Shown here: piece after piece, positions 22,402-35,500 of the stretch
Numbering within the stretch: the stretch's first letter is position 1
How the letters are laid out: the number at the start of each line of letters is the position of its first letter
Assembly (NCBI GenBank): GCA_902806595.1
Contig: CADCXC010000005.1
Span: 558,001-622,000, forward strand
Direction of reading: 5' to 3'
Origin: Pyrenopolyporus hunteri
Lineage: Eukaryota; Ascomycota; Sordariomycetes; Xylariales; Hypoxylaceae
Length of the DNA stretch: 64,000 nucleotides
Translations under genes and position numbers: made by a program
The notes under the pieces: model-generated
What the model was told of the DNA's origin: nothing
Database searches by the model: none
Seen by the model: the letters and a program-made list of their open reading frames with translations, nothing else

Positions 22402-24406
22402 TCAGGACGACGGGAACATTTCCCAGAAGCCAATCTCCATCTGTTTCGAGTTAGCATGAAGCAATTACCTGCCATCCTAGAGTTATGTTCCTACCTTAGT
22501 CGCGTGGATGAATATCTTAGCGAGCTCCTCTATCCTCGTGGGGGACTGTAGAACGGCATTCTGTTCCATAAGAGCTACCAGGCATATTCATATTAGTATC
22601 TTGCGAGGGTCCCATCTTAGCTAGAGGTTAGCGGAATTCTCACCAGATCCGGTCTTCACCGCCTCCATGTAGTCATCTGCGACATAATTCAGGATCCACC
22701 GCCAGTACGTGTTACCCTCCGTCTTTGTGCGCGGGTCGCCGTGGAGTTTCTTCGCGATGGCTCCGTAACCGAGGAGGCAGGGAGCGAGAGCGACTTGAAG
22801 GCCGATCCAATCTTCCGATTGTCCAATGTCGAGCACATATCTCGTATATGCAGTACATGCTGCATCGCCGGTTAACGCCCGAATGTCGGTATAGGATAGC
22901 AAGCAAAATCGATATCACGTACCTTGGTGCTCCTCAGTCGCTTCTATTTCCTCTTTCGATATGCCGAATTCCTTACAATAATCAATGTGGAGTTTCATCT
23001 CTGTATGAATATGCGACACAATTTCGGCGCCCTTGGATCGATATTAGCATTGAACCGCTTCCCGTTAGACGACTACCTACCGCCGCGATGTCTACCATGT
23101 TCTTAGACTTGTACGAGGCCAATGCATTTGCCCTCGCAAAGTGAACTAGGTATAGGTAATCCTGTATTAGATAGCCTTTAAACGACTCGAGAGGCAATTC
23201 ACCGTTCCCGAGAGCGAGGACGAACGGATGGTTAACAAAGCGATCCCACACTGGCGACACGTCGGGCCGCTCAAGGAGATACTCTAAAAAGTGTCCCCTA
23301 GTTACCGTTAGTACAAGCGCGCTCGCCTCGAGTCGACGGAGCAGACTCACCGAGAAAAAGGGAGGGCTAAGATCGAATGAAAGTGGTTGAGTGGGCCGTT
23401 TCCTTTACCATATCCAGGCGCCGACTTGATGCCTGCCTCGACGTAGCGGCATGCGGTCCGGACGGCTTCCACAGGCTTTCGCCCCATAGAAAGGTTAGAC
23501 GCAATAGCGGAAGCGAGTGAGCATCCTGTTCCATGTGTGTTCCTCGACTCGATGTACGGACTCTCGATTCTCGTAGCCTGACCTTCCCCGAGCAAAAGAT
23601 CAACAACAAGCTCCTTTTCTTCGGGAGTCGTGGCTATCGAGCCGTCCCTTTTAAACGGAACATGGCCGCCTTTAACGAGAACCCATTTCGGACCTAGTTC
23701 TAGAACCTTTCGAGCAATTATCTCCAAATCTCCCGCGCGCTTGATGTCGACGGTTCCTTTACCGCTTTCAGAAAGTAAAAGCTGCGCTTCGGGAATATTT
23801 GGAGTGAGGATGAACGTCTGCGGGAGCAGCAGAGTCCTTAACTCATTTACGGCTTCCGAAGGTAACAACTTGGCACCGGTGGTCGCGACCATGACCTGTT
23901 TGAAGTTAAGCCGTTACACAGATCTCGAATCGGTTTCAACCGAGGCGAAGGAGCTTACAGGATCCAACACCAAGATCTCAACCTTGTAATCCTTCAGTGC
24001 TTGTGCGACTATCTCAATGGTACGAGCGGACGCCAGCATTCCTTCAATATATCCAAATAAGCCTCAACCATGGTAGTCAAATCAGATGATCTGGCTGCTC
24101 ACCCGTCTTTACAACCCCAGGCTGGATATCCGTAAACACAGCATCGATCTGCTTTCGTACGAACTCAGGGGGTACATGATGTATGTCGTCGACGCCCGTA
24201 GTATTCTGGGCCGTCAGCGCCGTCGTGGCAGTCATGGCATAGCAGCCATGAGCTGCAATGACTTTTTGGTCTGCTTCGAGTCCACTGTTGATTTACATAG
24301 AAGACGGCCGTCAGCGGGAAGTGCGATACTGAACGATAGGCTTATGAACTTACGCACCACCACTCGAGTCGCTCCCCGCGATAACGAGAATCTTTCTGTT
24401 GGTCAT
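22402..24406 (-). CDS. thi20: Thiamine biosynthesis fusion: HMP/HMP-P kinase (ThiD) plus thiaminase II-like TenA, THI20 type
   Basis: Cytosolic enzyme of thiamine biosynthesis and salvage. The N-terminal ThiD domain phosphorylates hydroxymethylpyrimidine to its mono- and diphosphate; the C-terminal TenA domain hydrolyses thiamine-derived aminopyrimidines. Nine exons: 24406..24354, 24284..24103, 24041..23959, 23895..23351, 23297..23081, 23031..22923, 22859..22644, 22574..22495, 22440..22402. All junctions are in frame, giving 507 aa, close to yeast Thi20. ThiD (residues 1 to about 285) shows GSDSSGGAGLEADQK, QPGVVKTGM, and NTHGTGCSLASA with the catalytic Cys. TenA (about 290-507) shows the DYLYLVHFARANA helix, HIDYCKEFGIS, ALAPCLLGYG (Cys equivalent to the TenA nucleophile) and terminal IFIHATKMEIGFWEM. 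No TPP-riboswitch motif was seen upstream. The 11-bp tandem repeat at 24562-24583 lies about 160 bp upstream of the ATG. Confidence 0.95.
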
Positions 24407-24561
24407 GGTAGGTATCACTAGGTAAATTCCCGCTCGGCACTTACCGCAGATCTCTTTATTTTAGCCAGGGGCTCATAATATACGCAAAATGGCTAATATT
24501 TACAGCAGATTTCCACGTTTTATGAGAGATTTCTTTTTTTTAAGTTCTTGGATTCGCACTT

Positions 24562-24583
24562 AAGTGACTTAAAAGTGACTTAA
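24562..24583. promoter_or_regulatory. Exact 11-bp tandem duplication upstream of thi20
   Basis: AAGTGACTTAA occurs twice head-to-tail with no spacer, followed by G and preceded by another CTT-AAG half-site. Each copy contains TGACTTA, similar to half-sites of bZIP (Gcn4/Yap-type) factors. A role in thi20 control is inference from position. Confidence 0.5.
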
Positions 24584-24987
24584 GCACCTAACGTAGTAGT
24601 TCAGAGACCGGAAGTGGGTCCATGTTATCATCCATCCACTCATCATCGCCGAGACGGTTGGAAGTAGGGTATGACATTGTACAGGTCCAACCCAACTCGA
24701 CACCACGGTACAGGCGAAAGACGCCTGCCCCTGATTTTACACGATCAGGCGCAGGACCCAAAAGCCACAGCATTACATATCTTCAAACAAGACAATTTGA
24801 GATGGGTAGCACGGGAGTTTGCATGTATAAATTATTGTATGTTGGATACTCAGCTGGTAAGTATTCGTCCTGCCAACCTCATCATAGATATACATCAATA
24901 CCCTCACTCCCGTAGGTGACTCGCCTGCTCCCCGTTCGAGGGGATCTGAGTTTTTTTTTCTGGTGAAATTGCTTAGCTAAATCATGT

Positions 24988-25058
24988 ATCCCGTGTCCCG
25001 TATCCCATATCCCATATTCCACATCCCATATCTCGCATCGCGTATTCCCGTATCCCGT
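24988..25058. repeat. Heptanucleotide tandem array, 10 units (ATCCCRT)
   Basis: Ten contiguous units: ATCCCGT, GTCCCGT, ATCCCAT, ATCCCAT, ATTCCAC, ATCCCAT, ATCTCGC, ATCGCGT, ATTCCCGT (8 nt) and ATCCCGT. One unit has an extra base; the rest keep a 7-bp period, which would shift reading frame if transcribed. It lies about 170 bp beyond the stop codon of the bHLH gene. Confidence 0.9.
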
Positions 25059-25225
25059 TGAAGTCCCTGACTTTCAACACCTCCCTCCCATCATTAACTC
25101 CGTAGCCGTCCCAATACTAGTACAAGAATCGAAAATTCTTGGGCCCTGGGCATCTCACGTTACGCCCCCAACTCGGCTGCCCCCTTTTTCGTCCCCTCTC
25201 CCCTCTCCTTTTCTGATATGACCTC

Positions 25226-26500
25226 TCACGGTAGGCCTCCCGCCCCCGGGAAGTTAAGCTGCTGTTCGTTGAACCCCTCGGCGCCTTCGCACCGACCGAA
25301 CAGCCATCGTAGCCTCTCCATATTATTTCGGAGCTCGTCTCTTTCCCCCTCCAGCGCGGCGCACTCGCGCTCCAAGGCTTGGATGTGTCGCCGCGCCATG
25401 TCCAGCACCTCCGCCTTGCTGACCCTGCGGTCGGTCAGGTCCAGGGCCTCCCCGTCGTCCTCGCCCTCGCCGGCCTGCATGGTCTCGGGCAGCGCGTCGA
25501 GCAGGCTCTCGAAGTGGGCGTTCAGCCGGTTCCGGTACTGCTTCTCCACCTGGTTGTGCGTCTCGCGGCTCTTCTGCTCCTCCGCCGTCGCCGGCGGGTT
25601 GTGGTGCGTGTTCTTGCTCGTGCGCGACGCGCTGCGCAGCCGCGACCGCCCCGAGTTCGACGCCGACGACGTGCTCCCCGGCGATAGCATCACCTGCTGC
25701 TGCCGCGCCCTCCGCGTCCGCGACGTGTGCTTGTTCTTCCGCTGGCTCGACCCGACCGTCGTCGTCGAGGACCGCGGGCTCGTCGGCACCGTCGTCCCGT
25801 ACCCCGCCGGGTATGGGTGGTGGTAAGTATCCGCGGCGTCGACGGCCCTGGAATCGGGCCCCACGGCTTGGTAGAATGGGAGCCCGAAAGGGTCTGCTGT
25901 GGGAGTGGGAAACGACGTCCCGCTAGATGAACCCATGTTCACGTCCGTAGGAGTGCGACCACCCACGACGTAATGCGGGAGGCTCGGGACCGGAGCAGGG
26001 GCTAGTGGCTGACTTTGGTAGCCGATCATGCTTTCAGATGTCCTGTTGGCCGTCATCGCTGGGTAAGAAGCGTACGTGACGTTGTGGCCCTCCGAGGATG
26101 TGTGCTCGCTGCCCCTATAGTATGGGTCGTCAGGGGCGAATGATGACGGCAGGTGCTCTGGGGAAACCATCTGGATATCGGTGTCAGTGGACGCTGTTCA
26201 AAGGTATACGGTTGTCGAGAAATGGTTAGCCCATCAACCTCGGACGTAATACACATCAGGTCAGGACAGCCTGGTTTTATTTATCAACTGGGAGTCCTAC
26301 CGGCTCCCGACCGAAACCTAGTCGGAAGGACCCGTGATGTTGATGGAATCGCAAGGCTAGTGGGAGGCCATTAAAAATAGATGGGGGGCACACTTCGGGC
26401 TTCGGGCATATACGTTAGGGGGGAATCTAGATTCGACCAACCAACTTACGTGAAGAGGCAGAGCGACGGCGACACCATAGCCTTGACCGTTGTACGACAT
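25226..26500 (-). CDS. bHLH transcription factor
   Basis: Nuclear DNA-binding regulator. Two exons, 26500..26450 (17 codons, MSYNGQGYGV) and 26170..25226, are joined by a 279-nt intron (donor GTAAGT, acceptor ATCCAG) in phase 0, giving 331 aa. An in-frame ATG at 26170 would give a 314-residue form. The C-terminal third holds the bHLH: basic region ETHNQVEKQYRNRLN, helix 1 AHFESLLDALPE, a loop with acidic GEGEDDGE, and helix 2 RVSKAEVLDMARRHIQALE. It continues into a leucine-containing coiled coil (ECAALEGERDELRNNMERL). The N-terminal two-thirds is Ser/Thr/Pro-rich with a basic patch (QRKNKHTSRTRR). His, Glu and Arg at the canonical positions of the basic region suggest E-box binding. The sequence resembles fungal bHLH proteins related to the Fusarium protein known as allergen Fus c 3. 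Targets are unknown. The gene lies next to a 13.5-kb gene-free tract upstream. Confidence 0.85.
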
Positions 26501-29500
26501 TGTTCCATATAAAAAAATTAGGCCGAGTTTATGCTATGCTATGCTCGACTAGCAAGTTAGAAGAATAAATAGTAAGGAGCGGAACTCGAGGCAGTGTTCG
26601 GAATGGGACGGTGTGCGGCGATTCCACAGGAGGGAGGACTCCGGGCAGGGTCGATTAGATCCTCGACAGATGTTCCCCAGGTAGATACGAGCCACTCTCA
26701 CTCTTAAGTATTCGGTGGTAAGCGGACTACTATTGTTATCGTCCTAGGACGGAGCCCTTGTTTACTGTGCAATGACAAGGCCAATATAACAGGACGCTTG
26801 CATACTAGCTAACGAACTCTACCTAATCTCCAAGAGACGCGAGAGAGATGGCATGGGTGTCCGGGCTCCGGCTCCAAAGGACGCTTAGGTAGCATCGATT
26901 TGGGGATAATATGCCATGTGCCGATGGGTAGAGGGTGTCTCTGGGATGGCACGGCAGCATGGTGGCATCCTGATATCTCCATGCTATTTGGCCAATATCC
27001 CCATAGGGCAGAACCAGAAACAAGGAAACTTCGGTACGAATGCATGTCCCCGAAGAACGGACCACTTTAGGTTGCGGTTCGGATCGTGGACTATTGACTC
27101 TCCCTGTCTCTGTCTCTGTCTCTCTATCTCCCTCCTCGTATGCGTGTGCTCGGGGTAGTATTGAAAGGTTGAGGGTTTCTATATAGAGAGCCGGGGAGTT
27201 GTTTCCCGGTGGAACTTGTTTTCAATGATCCTCCTGAGGCTCTCGAAACACCCAGGTAGGGAAGTTTTGAGCTATCATGCTTTGCTTGGGGAGCTCTTGT
27301 ACTACGTCAAACCCATGCCTCTCAATGCATTGATAGAACGGTCTACCGATGGTCGACCGAGTCGCTACCCATGGTACGTGCATCCCGTTTATGGTAAAAG
27401 TGCCTTCTCAGCCTCAGATCCCAAAGGGCGCACACGTAACTATACGCCTATAATTGGGCTAAAGTTTCGATATAACCATGCTCGTTATAACTCCTGCATT
27501 CTTTGGGGATATAATTATATACTTACCTACCTACCTATACTTACAAGGAGTAGTCAGCCTATAAGTTTGAAGATGTCTAGACCGTAGGAAGTCAGCCTCA
27601 TCGGGCCTACTGTATTATTCACAGATCCGGCCCCAGATCCCTTGAATCCAACGCCGGTCCCGAGTATCGAAGTACATATAAGCGATATATAAGCGATATA
27701 GCAAAGGTAAATCAGATATAATTAGCGGTAATTAGCGGTCTGTTTAACATCAAGATTTACCATCTTAATCGACGACTTCAGAATGCGACGCGTTCAAGTG
27801 GTTAGCGTTTACGAGACACGAACAAGAGGACGTTACACAGTCCCCTTTGGTTGCAATCGAGGTCGCTTATCCCAGTTAATTCCGGGGTCGACATAGTGCG
27901 CCAAAAGTAAGCGCATGCGCGTGCAGACGAAGACTTGGGCCAATTCACATGGAAACAAGCTCGGTTCCGGAGGGGAATGCACCGCAGATCTTGTTAATGT
28001 TCCTTATCCAATCAGCTAACCACCCTTCGATGAACATATGCATTCCTACCTTTTACAAACTCTCTTGTAAGCAAGATGGTTTCAGCGAGAAGGAACACCA
28101 ATGCCGTTGAGGAGGCGTTGTTTTAACGGTCGCGAGCGGGTCTATCCTATTCTGGCTCTTACGTAGGATTCTACCTCTCCGTTTCACTGGGTATGGATAT
28201 TTAGGACCAGCGATGAAATAAGAAACCGAAGCTGACTGACTTATCATAGCATCTCGCAATCTTGTTGTTTTGTTTCGTGTCAACTTAATGGAGTTACCGT
28301 CGCCACCGAGCAGTTTACCTATTTTCGTCAAAATAGGGGTTGAGCAAGGGGGGGGTTAGCAGCAAGCTTTCTTCTTTTTTGATTACTCTTCGAAGACGCA
28401 ACTCTACGAAATGCTCGTCGACACAAGCTGAAAAAAAAAAAATGAAAAAAAGAAATCGCAACCCACCTAGAATCCGGGGGATATTTTTGTACGTCGACGC
28501 CATGCAAAGCAACCGCTCCCCCCGGTTGGAGGGAGTTATACCCAGCTGCTCGTTAGGATATCGTCAAACAGACACTAGAGAAATGCCCTAAACAAGTATA
28601 ATTCAACGAAGCTGGGTGCGATACCGTCATCATCCTGAGTCATTCCCTGTTAGTGTATTACTACTGACTGCTCGATACAGGGAGCCAAACTTTACTGTGC
28701 GAAGCTCAGAACTCGTAGCGGCGAATAACCTAGGCTCTTATGCGTCTCGTGGGCGGAAAGCACCCCGACCGGCTATGCCGTCGCGCTACCCGTCGTCCCG
28801 TGGCGTCTTAGTTATAGGAGAGGTTAATGCATAGTGAAAAAGGCGCCACGTGCATGCGCCGATGCAGTGCCGAATTCGCCGGTCTTTAATAGGTATCTTC
28901 GAAGGGCTTTAGCACTCGGGAAGCTGCAGTAGTTGGGCATTACCATCGTCTACCAAGCATCTCGTCCGCCGAGCGGCCCCAAGTGACTCTTTCGGTAGGA
29001 CGTGGGTTTTGGGTATCACCGCCATCTCTGCCACAATTTTTACCTGACTTCCTCGAGGAATTGTGATGGCTTTAAGTCGCGTTCTATTTCCCTCGAAAAT
29101 CTGCTGCAACTACTACTGCGGTTCACCGTTCAGCGCTCATTGGTGGCTCGGCCCAAGCCACTGCGAATGAGACACGGCCTGTACGGGCTTTAACTAAGAA
29201 AACTTGATTAATCCCCCCCTGCGAGAGGGTTCGAGGAGCCTATCACCTCTCATCAGGCAGCGTACGTGACGGTGATGGCGGACCGGTTGCTGCTTAAAGC
29301 ACGCCCGACGGTTTTAGAGATGCCAATGAGTTCGCGGAACCAAAGACGCATTGACTTAGGTACCTATCACCTATTAAGGGGTAAAGATTATCTACAGCTG
29401 ATGGTGACAATTGGGCATCAACTCATGTTCAAATCCGAAGGAGAGTTGAGCTTTAGTTGACTCACTCTATATGATATACTGCGTTATTTCTGACAAGCAT

Positions 29501-32500
29501 TATGAGTCACCTTATAGCGACCATCGTGATGGCCTTCAAACAGACAGAGCTTGGTTTCTTCACGGGGGGCACGCGGCATGGGAATGTAGAATCGTCGAGT
29601 CTACCACGATCACCCACTGCGCTGAGAGCGCCATGGTATGCTTAGGGCTAACTTCCGAATCTATTAGGGGGGTTGCAGTTTACGTTACTGGACTTCGTTA
29701 GGCAAGGTCTTGGGCCGGAGAACAAGAAATCCATCTTAACGCCATCGGCGGGTACATAGTCCTCTAGGACTAGCTATCTATCGTTTGTTACATAGTATAG
29801 CATGTTTACGATATGCTGTTTCATGGGGGCCGGCTAAGCATGATCCAATCCATCAATCTACGACGTACGATTGAGACTCGCGTGAAATGTGCGTAGACAC
29901 CGCTAAGGTGACAGGACTAATCCTTCACCATGAAGATGTATCGGAGATCTAGTATGTATTCTCGTCAACATTTCGCCTTAATGGCACCTTACAACTTTTT
30001 CCATGCCAATCACGCGGGCGCTTGCGGAATCAGGGAGTAGCATAGTATTAAGGAGTACGTCGGTAGTGCCTTGCGTAAACGAGGAGATCCCGTGTAGGGC
30101 AAGACCTGGAAGTTGAACCCTCCTCACACGTATCGATGGCTTCCTGAGTTGAACGGACATTGGGAAATACTTATTGTCCGAGTTTTCCGGGTTAAGTGAT
30201 GTCACCCTTTATATTTATATGCATGTAGGATGGTATATGGTAGCGTCACTGAGGGAGCATAGTAGAGTCTACGTTTCATCGGTATGGATAGATTGACTAC
30301 GGAGTCGTACAAAGGTCCTTGCAGCTATGTCTCTCCTTGAGTGAGACACGGAAACAGTCAACGAGAAAGTGGATTTACTCCCGACGAACCAGACTACGTG
30401 ACTTGCTAATTCTGAAGTCGAACTTACCTATAGCTAGGGAGATATGACGCCCATACGGAGCTCGAGCCGAGCCCACGACATCCTTTGGCGCCGGTACGAC
30501 GACAACCCGCAGAAGGGGGCTAGGCAACGAGATATACGTCTATGATGATCGTGTCAACGGAATCGAGCCGAGCAGTTGACGAGCTGTGTGTAACGGGGAA
30601 CCGGTTCGGGCGCTTGTTTGGCCATACACACCACACTAGACTCGATCCTCTCCGGCATCTAACAAGATAATGAAGCACGGAGGCGCTCTTCTTCGCCAGA
30701 TCTGCGTTTTGATTACGGGGTGTCATTTTCTTGTTTGGGTACGAGAGGATTGATCGTTCAATTACGACGTCATCCAACGATCAACACGCCTGGCGAATAG
30801 TCTTCCTTACCGCGAATGCCGCCGGTTGTACGGCCTCTATGTCAGTAGCGCACACCTACAAAGACTCTATGAGAATAACTGCGGTTGATAGTTGCTGATT
30901 ATGTAACGACGATCACCGGGACTTCTCAATGCTACAGATCTCCTCTTCGAGAAGCGGCGTAGTAACCCAAGAGACATCATACGCAGGACATAGTATAGGC
31001 ACTATAGCGATCAACTAATTCGCACCCGTATCGCGCTGTGCCGCCGGTAGATCTCACTCTGTCAGGTACTGAGAAGGCGTCAGGGAGGGCACGACGAAGG
31101 GTTACGCTGTAGGATCAATAGGATTGTAAGGTGGGAGGCGTAATTTGATCCTTGCATATGTACAGACCTGGCGGCACCTCCGTTTCTTACAACGCATTAC
31201 GATGCCTACATACCCTCTTGAACATGCGTTCCAGGGATGGACTCAGCTCAGGGTCGCTCGTGGCCGGCATTCCGAGGAGCATCGAGAGAGGCGAGACGCG
31301 CATAGGAACCGAACTACTGGCGTCGCACAGCAGCAGAAAGGGCTGCTAAAGGGCGCTTCTGAAAGCACATCACGAGCAAACAGATATATAGTACCGACGG
31401 TTCCTCAAGCGGCAGGTGTATATGCCAGCTGAATCCTAGGCTACGACACCGAGTCGCGGACGTATACACGCCGTTGCGGCCGCGATGTAGCAAACGTGGG
31501 GGGGAGCATACCTGCGTATCGTACCCCAACCTACTTGTCTTCAGCTTGCGTCCTTATGTCACCTTCCCGTCACGGCGCCACGATGAACGTGTTGTCGCTA
31601 ATCTACCAGTAGCACGTTGGCACCCGGGCGGAGGACCGGCGTCTGCCATTGTCCCCCCGGCCTTTCGAAATCGTGAGGATCGAATGGGCAATCATCCGTC
31701 TCTGATTTGGAGGATCACGTCAACATCCTTGCGGGGAATGATCAACAAGAAACTTTGCCTTGCCTGCCTCTTACTTACATGGGCACATGGCAAAAGAACG
31801 CATAATCCTCAAACGAGCAAGGGATAGGAAAGGGAAAGTGCTCGAAGATTGAGGAGGGAAGAAGGCAAAAAGATGTTGGCCAGGGTCCTTGATTTTTTTT
31901 TCCCTCTCTTTCTCTCTGACGATAGGATGAGAGTTACAGACTTACATACCTGCATAGGTACGTACGGCCCCGACGGCGACTCGGGGTTTTGTGGCTGCGT
32001 ACCCTCGTTTGGGCTGGCGGGCACGTGGGAAGCCATCGTGAATCCTAATGGCACCTACATATACCCAGCCGCTTACCAACAGCCACGCGCATGGCACATA
32101 GGTCCATACCTACTTACCTGGGCCTATATACCGACGCCCAAGGGGATCGGCCGCCCGGGTTTTACGAGCTCCCATCTACATGTAGTGTAGAAACTTTGAT
32201 CCGGACCGCGCCACGGATGTCTCAGCGCGCCTGGGCTGCGGCATGGCCCCGGAAAGGGCTGATAGGTACTTACCTACATATCTACATACCGACCTAATTA
32301 CTGGAACCTGCGCGCGTGGGAAGGGAGCCTGCAGCAGCCGGGCCTGCGATGTGATAAGACGTCTGATTAGAGAATCAGAGATGCGAGGGAGGAAGCCGAT
32401 TTCACACCGCCCTGCGCCCCGGAGCTAGGGGCCGTGTAGATATGTAGAAGCCCCCGATCTTGATTGCGTGGGCGCTTTCTGGGTCTTTCTTTTTCTTTTT

Positions 32501-35500
32501 CCTTTTTCCTTTTTCCTCGTCCCTCTCCTTTCTTCACCCACACCCTTCTTCCCGCGTCGCGGCTACGTGCAAAAAAGCAGGTGAAACAAACGAGCTCATA
32601 GTGTATTGATCTGAAGTGGGCGAGTAGGCCTGAGTCGATCGAAGCCTGATTTTTTTTTTTTTTGAATGGCCGGGGCTAGGCTAGGTGGTGGTACCTAGGA
32701 GGGATAGATAGAACAAGGCGATAGGGTAGGATGTCTAGCATAGCCCGTCAGCGTTCCATAAGGGGGCGCCGTATTGCCGGGTTCCAGTGGAGTCGTGGTT
32801 GGGAATTGGGGTCGCCATCGACGGGCGAGAACAGCGTCCTCCCCTGATCTACGAGTCGACACGACGTCGCTACTGCACAGAAGCTTGCTAGTTCTTACGG
32901 GTTTCCGATAGGTTAGGCCGGTATGCGGAGGCCGTGATTATGTACATACACTGCACTATCTAACATTATAATGAGTGGACGACAGGGGCGCTGTCCCCTA
33001 AGCAGAGAAAGCAAAGAGACGCGGCGCGGATGGAGGTTCCAGCCGCATTTCGTCGAACATTCTACTAATAATTACCGCATTCTATGCATATTTATGTAGG
33101 TGCGCACACGCTTATTCCGGTATCCCCGTCAGAAAAAAAAAGCAATGAAGGGAAAAATTGAACGCGTATTCCCGCACGGATGTAGATATGAGCCAAGCCC
33201 GCGGGATTTCTCTTCTCTCTCTCTCACTCTCATAGACATTGAGGTTGGGAGAAAAAGAAAAGAGGGATGGAAAAAAAGGAAAAAAGAAGGATAAGAAAAC
33301 CAAAAAAAAAGCCCCCGAGTTCACTACCGGTCCGGGGCAGCTTGAAAACATCCCGCGGCTCTTTTAGAGCAACCTACTACTCGAACGAGTCCCGAAGAAG
33401 GCTGGGGGAGGAAAAGGGTTTGTGGGGATCATCTGCGACGCCACGGTCAGTGCACGTGTGCCCAAGGCCGACGCAACGGTAGGGAGGTCGGGTCGAGGAG
33501 ACCTACATACACACATACTATGGTAAGGAGGGGGTAGCTATATGATGGCTTTGATATATGGGATACTAATGGGAATGGGATGTGGGACAATGGCATTAAT
33601 GCGGTTGCGGTTGTAGCAAGCTGTCGCATCCAGCGACAAAGGAACCTGGAGACGATCGCGGTGAAACTGACAGTGTAGTGTAGTATTACTGCGTAGATAT
33701 TGTGTGTGTGTACTGCCGCGGCTCGTATCATCCATAGCTGTCGTCGGTTTGTTCCCTTCTCTCTTTTACTGTACCGACGTCTCCCTTCCTATGGTTCCTA
33801 TGGTTCATGTGCCATGTTAAGACAGGGCTGGTTATATGCTCATGCTCCTTGATAAGATTGAAAGCCATGTCCGTTTTGGGACGCAGTATTGGAGGAGGGG
33901 TCGGGGATCCTTGACTGGAGAAGCCAAAAACTGAACGATTGTTTGCCCTCTTTTTTTCTTTCTGTTCTTATTCTTTCCTTTTTCAGACGGCTCCTCGGCT
34001 ATTTTCCCTCGCCTTCACGGCGTATCGATGCTATGTAGCAAACCCCTGTATCTGGGATCTCGATAGGTAGTCCACTGAGGGGACGTGTATTGTACGTACG
34101 GGGCTGGGATCCCATTCGAAGCGGATCACTTGTTGGCTCCTCAACCGGGGGCCACGATAGCCCGTTGGGCGTATTCCGTATTCTGCGCTCTGTAGGTAGG
34201 AGCGAATCCTATAGACGCTGAGCTTACCTTGGGAGACCAGCTCTTGGAAACCCATTCCCTTCGATTCAACCCCGGCGGCTGATTGCCGGAGCCGGAGACA
34301 CGAGAATGGGATTACATTGCATATTCGGGCGGCTGGGGATGGAAAGCTGAAGTTGGATTTAGATATACACCTGTCACCGGGCAGTTAACCTTCATATATT
34401 GTCTTGCAGCGTGCCGGAAGTATGTGCTGCGGATCTAAACGGGATGGCACGATGACGTCTGCTAATTTATGAAGATGGTGTAGTCGAAGGTTACTCGTGC
34501 CGCTCCTTCGTCGTTACGCAGCGAGCATATATAATGGATTGGGCTTTCTAAAGATCGGCATCAGCTGCTTATCGTTGGGGCCGTTATTAGATACAATAGG
34601 ATTCAAGTGGCATCTGTTTTCTATAAAGATTTCAATCTTACTACATAGAACCCGAACCATTTCAAATTATCGTCTTCGATTAGCTCTAACTCCAGGCACT
34701 TGTCTATATTCAATTTTACATACCCAGGTAAGTTCCGTTTATGATAGACGCGAATTTCATGATGACAACCTAAGCGAGCCTTTTTATTTATTTTTTTATT
34801 ATATTGTTGATTGCCCAACTGGCACCTTGCGTTTAGCCTAGGAGTGTGACGACGTCGATCTGTTAAGATCCCGACGGCTTGGGACATTTCTCCCAAGCGA
34901 GTAGGCCTTTGGGACCAGTAAACACTCGGCTTTAGATGAATGATTTTCGATAGCATCTGGGACATACATACATATGCACGCGGCAAGGGGGCAAGACACT
35001 ACATGATGCACCGATTCTGTGAAGCGATTCGTCTAACAGCAAACTTCCGCGTTCAACAGCGGCACGTTTGCTCCAATGCGGCCTTTTAATATATCTTACG
35101 CTTCCTATGTAGGTTAAGGCAATGTACGTATGTGCAGTAGTCGTCGGTCTGATATTTTCGTGAGCCGTCCCCTTCGATTTTTGTTGTCTAATGAAATTCT
35201 GTTTCTGGCCGGCGGCCGGCGGCCGATGCCGAATCTCCTAAGCAAGTCATCATCTTCCCTGTCAATAAGAACGGTTTAATAAATCTAAACGGCCGATGCT
35301 GGGGCCTAGTGGGTTTTCAATTGTGGGTTGGATGCAGTCGAGGCCTGGCACAGACATAGTACGGTACGCCCAAAATATGTCAACATCCAGCCATTCTTCA
35401 AAGCCCGGGACAGCTTGTTCGGCAAAGTTGTGCACCCGAAAGCGATAAAGCTACGAAAAGAACTACGTAAAGCGTGGCTTATTGCCATAACGCGGCGGAG

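Larger units (their letters stand above)
24407..25225. other. Intergenic: thi20 upstream region and bHLH gene 3' flank
   Basis: About 0.8 kb between two minus-strand genes. It carries the 11-bp tandem repeat (24562-24583) and the heptanucleotide array (24988-25058). No supportable coding sequence was seen. Confidence 0.6.

Noticed and set aside
24407..24620. TPP riboswitch upstream of thi20
   Set aside because: Fungal thiamine genes such as thi4 and nmt1 homologues can carry one, but the conserved CTGAGA core was not found on the transcript strand here.
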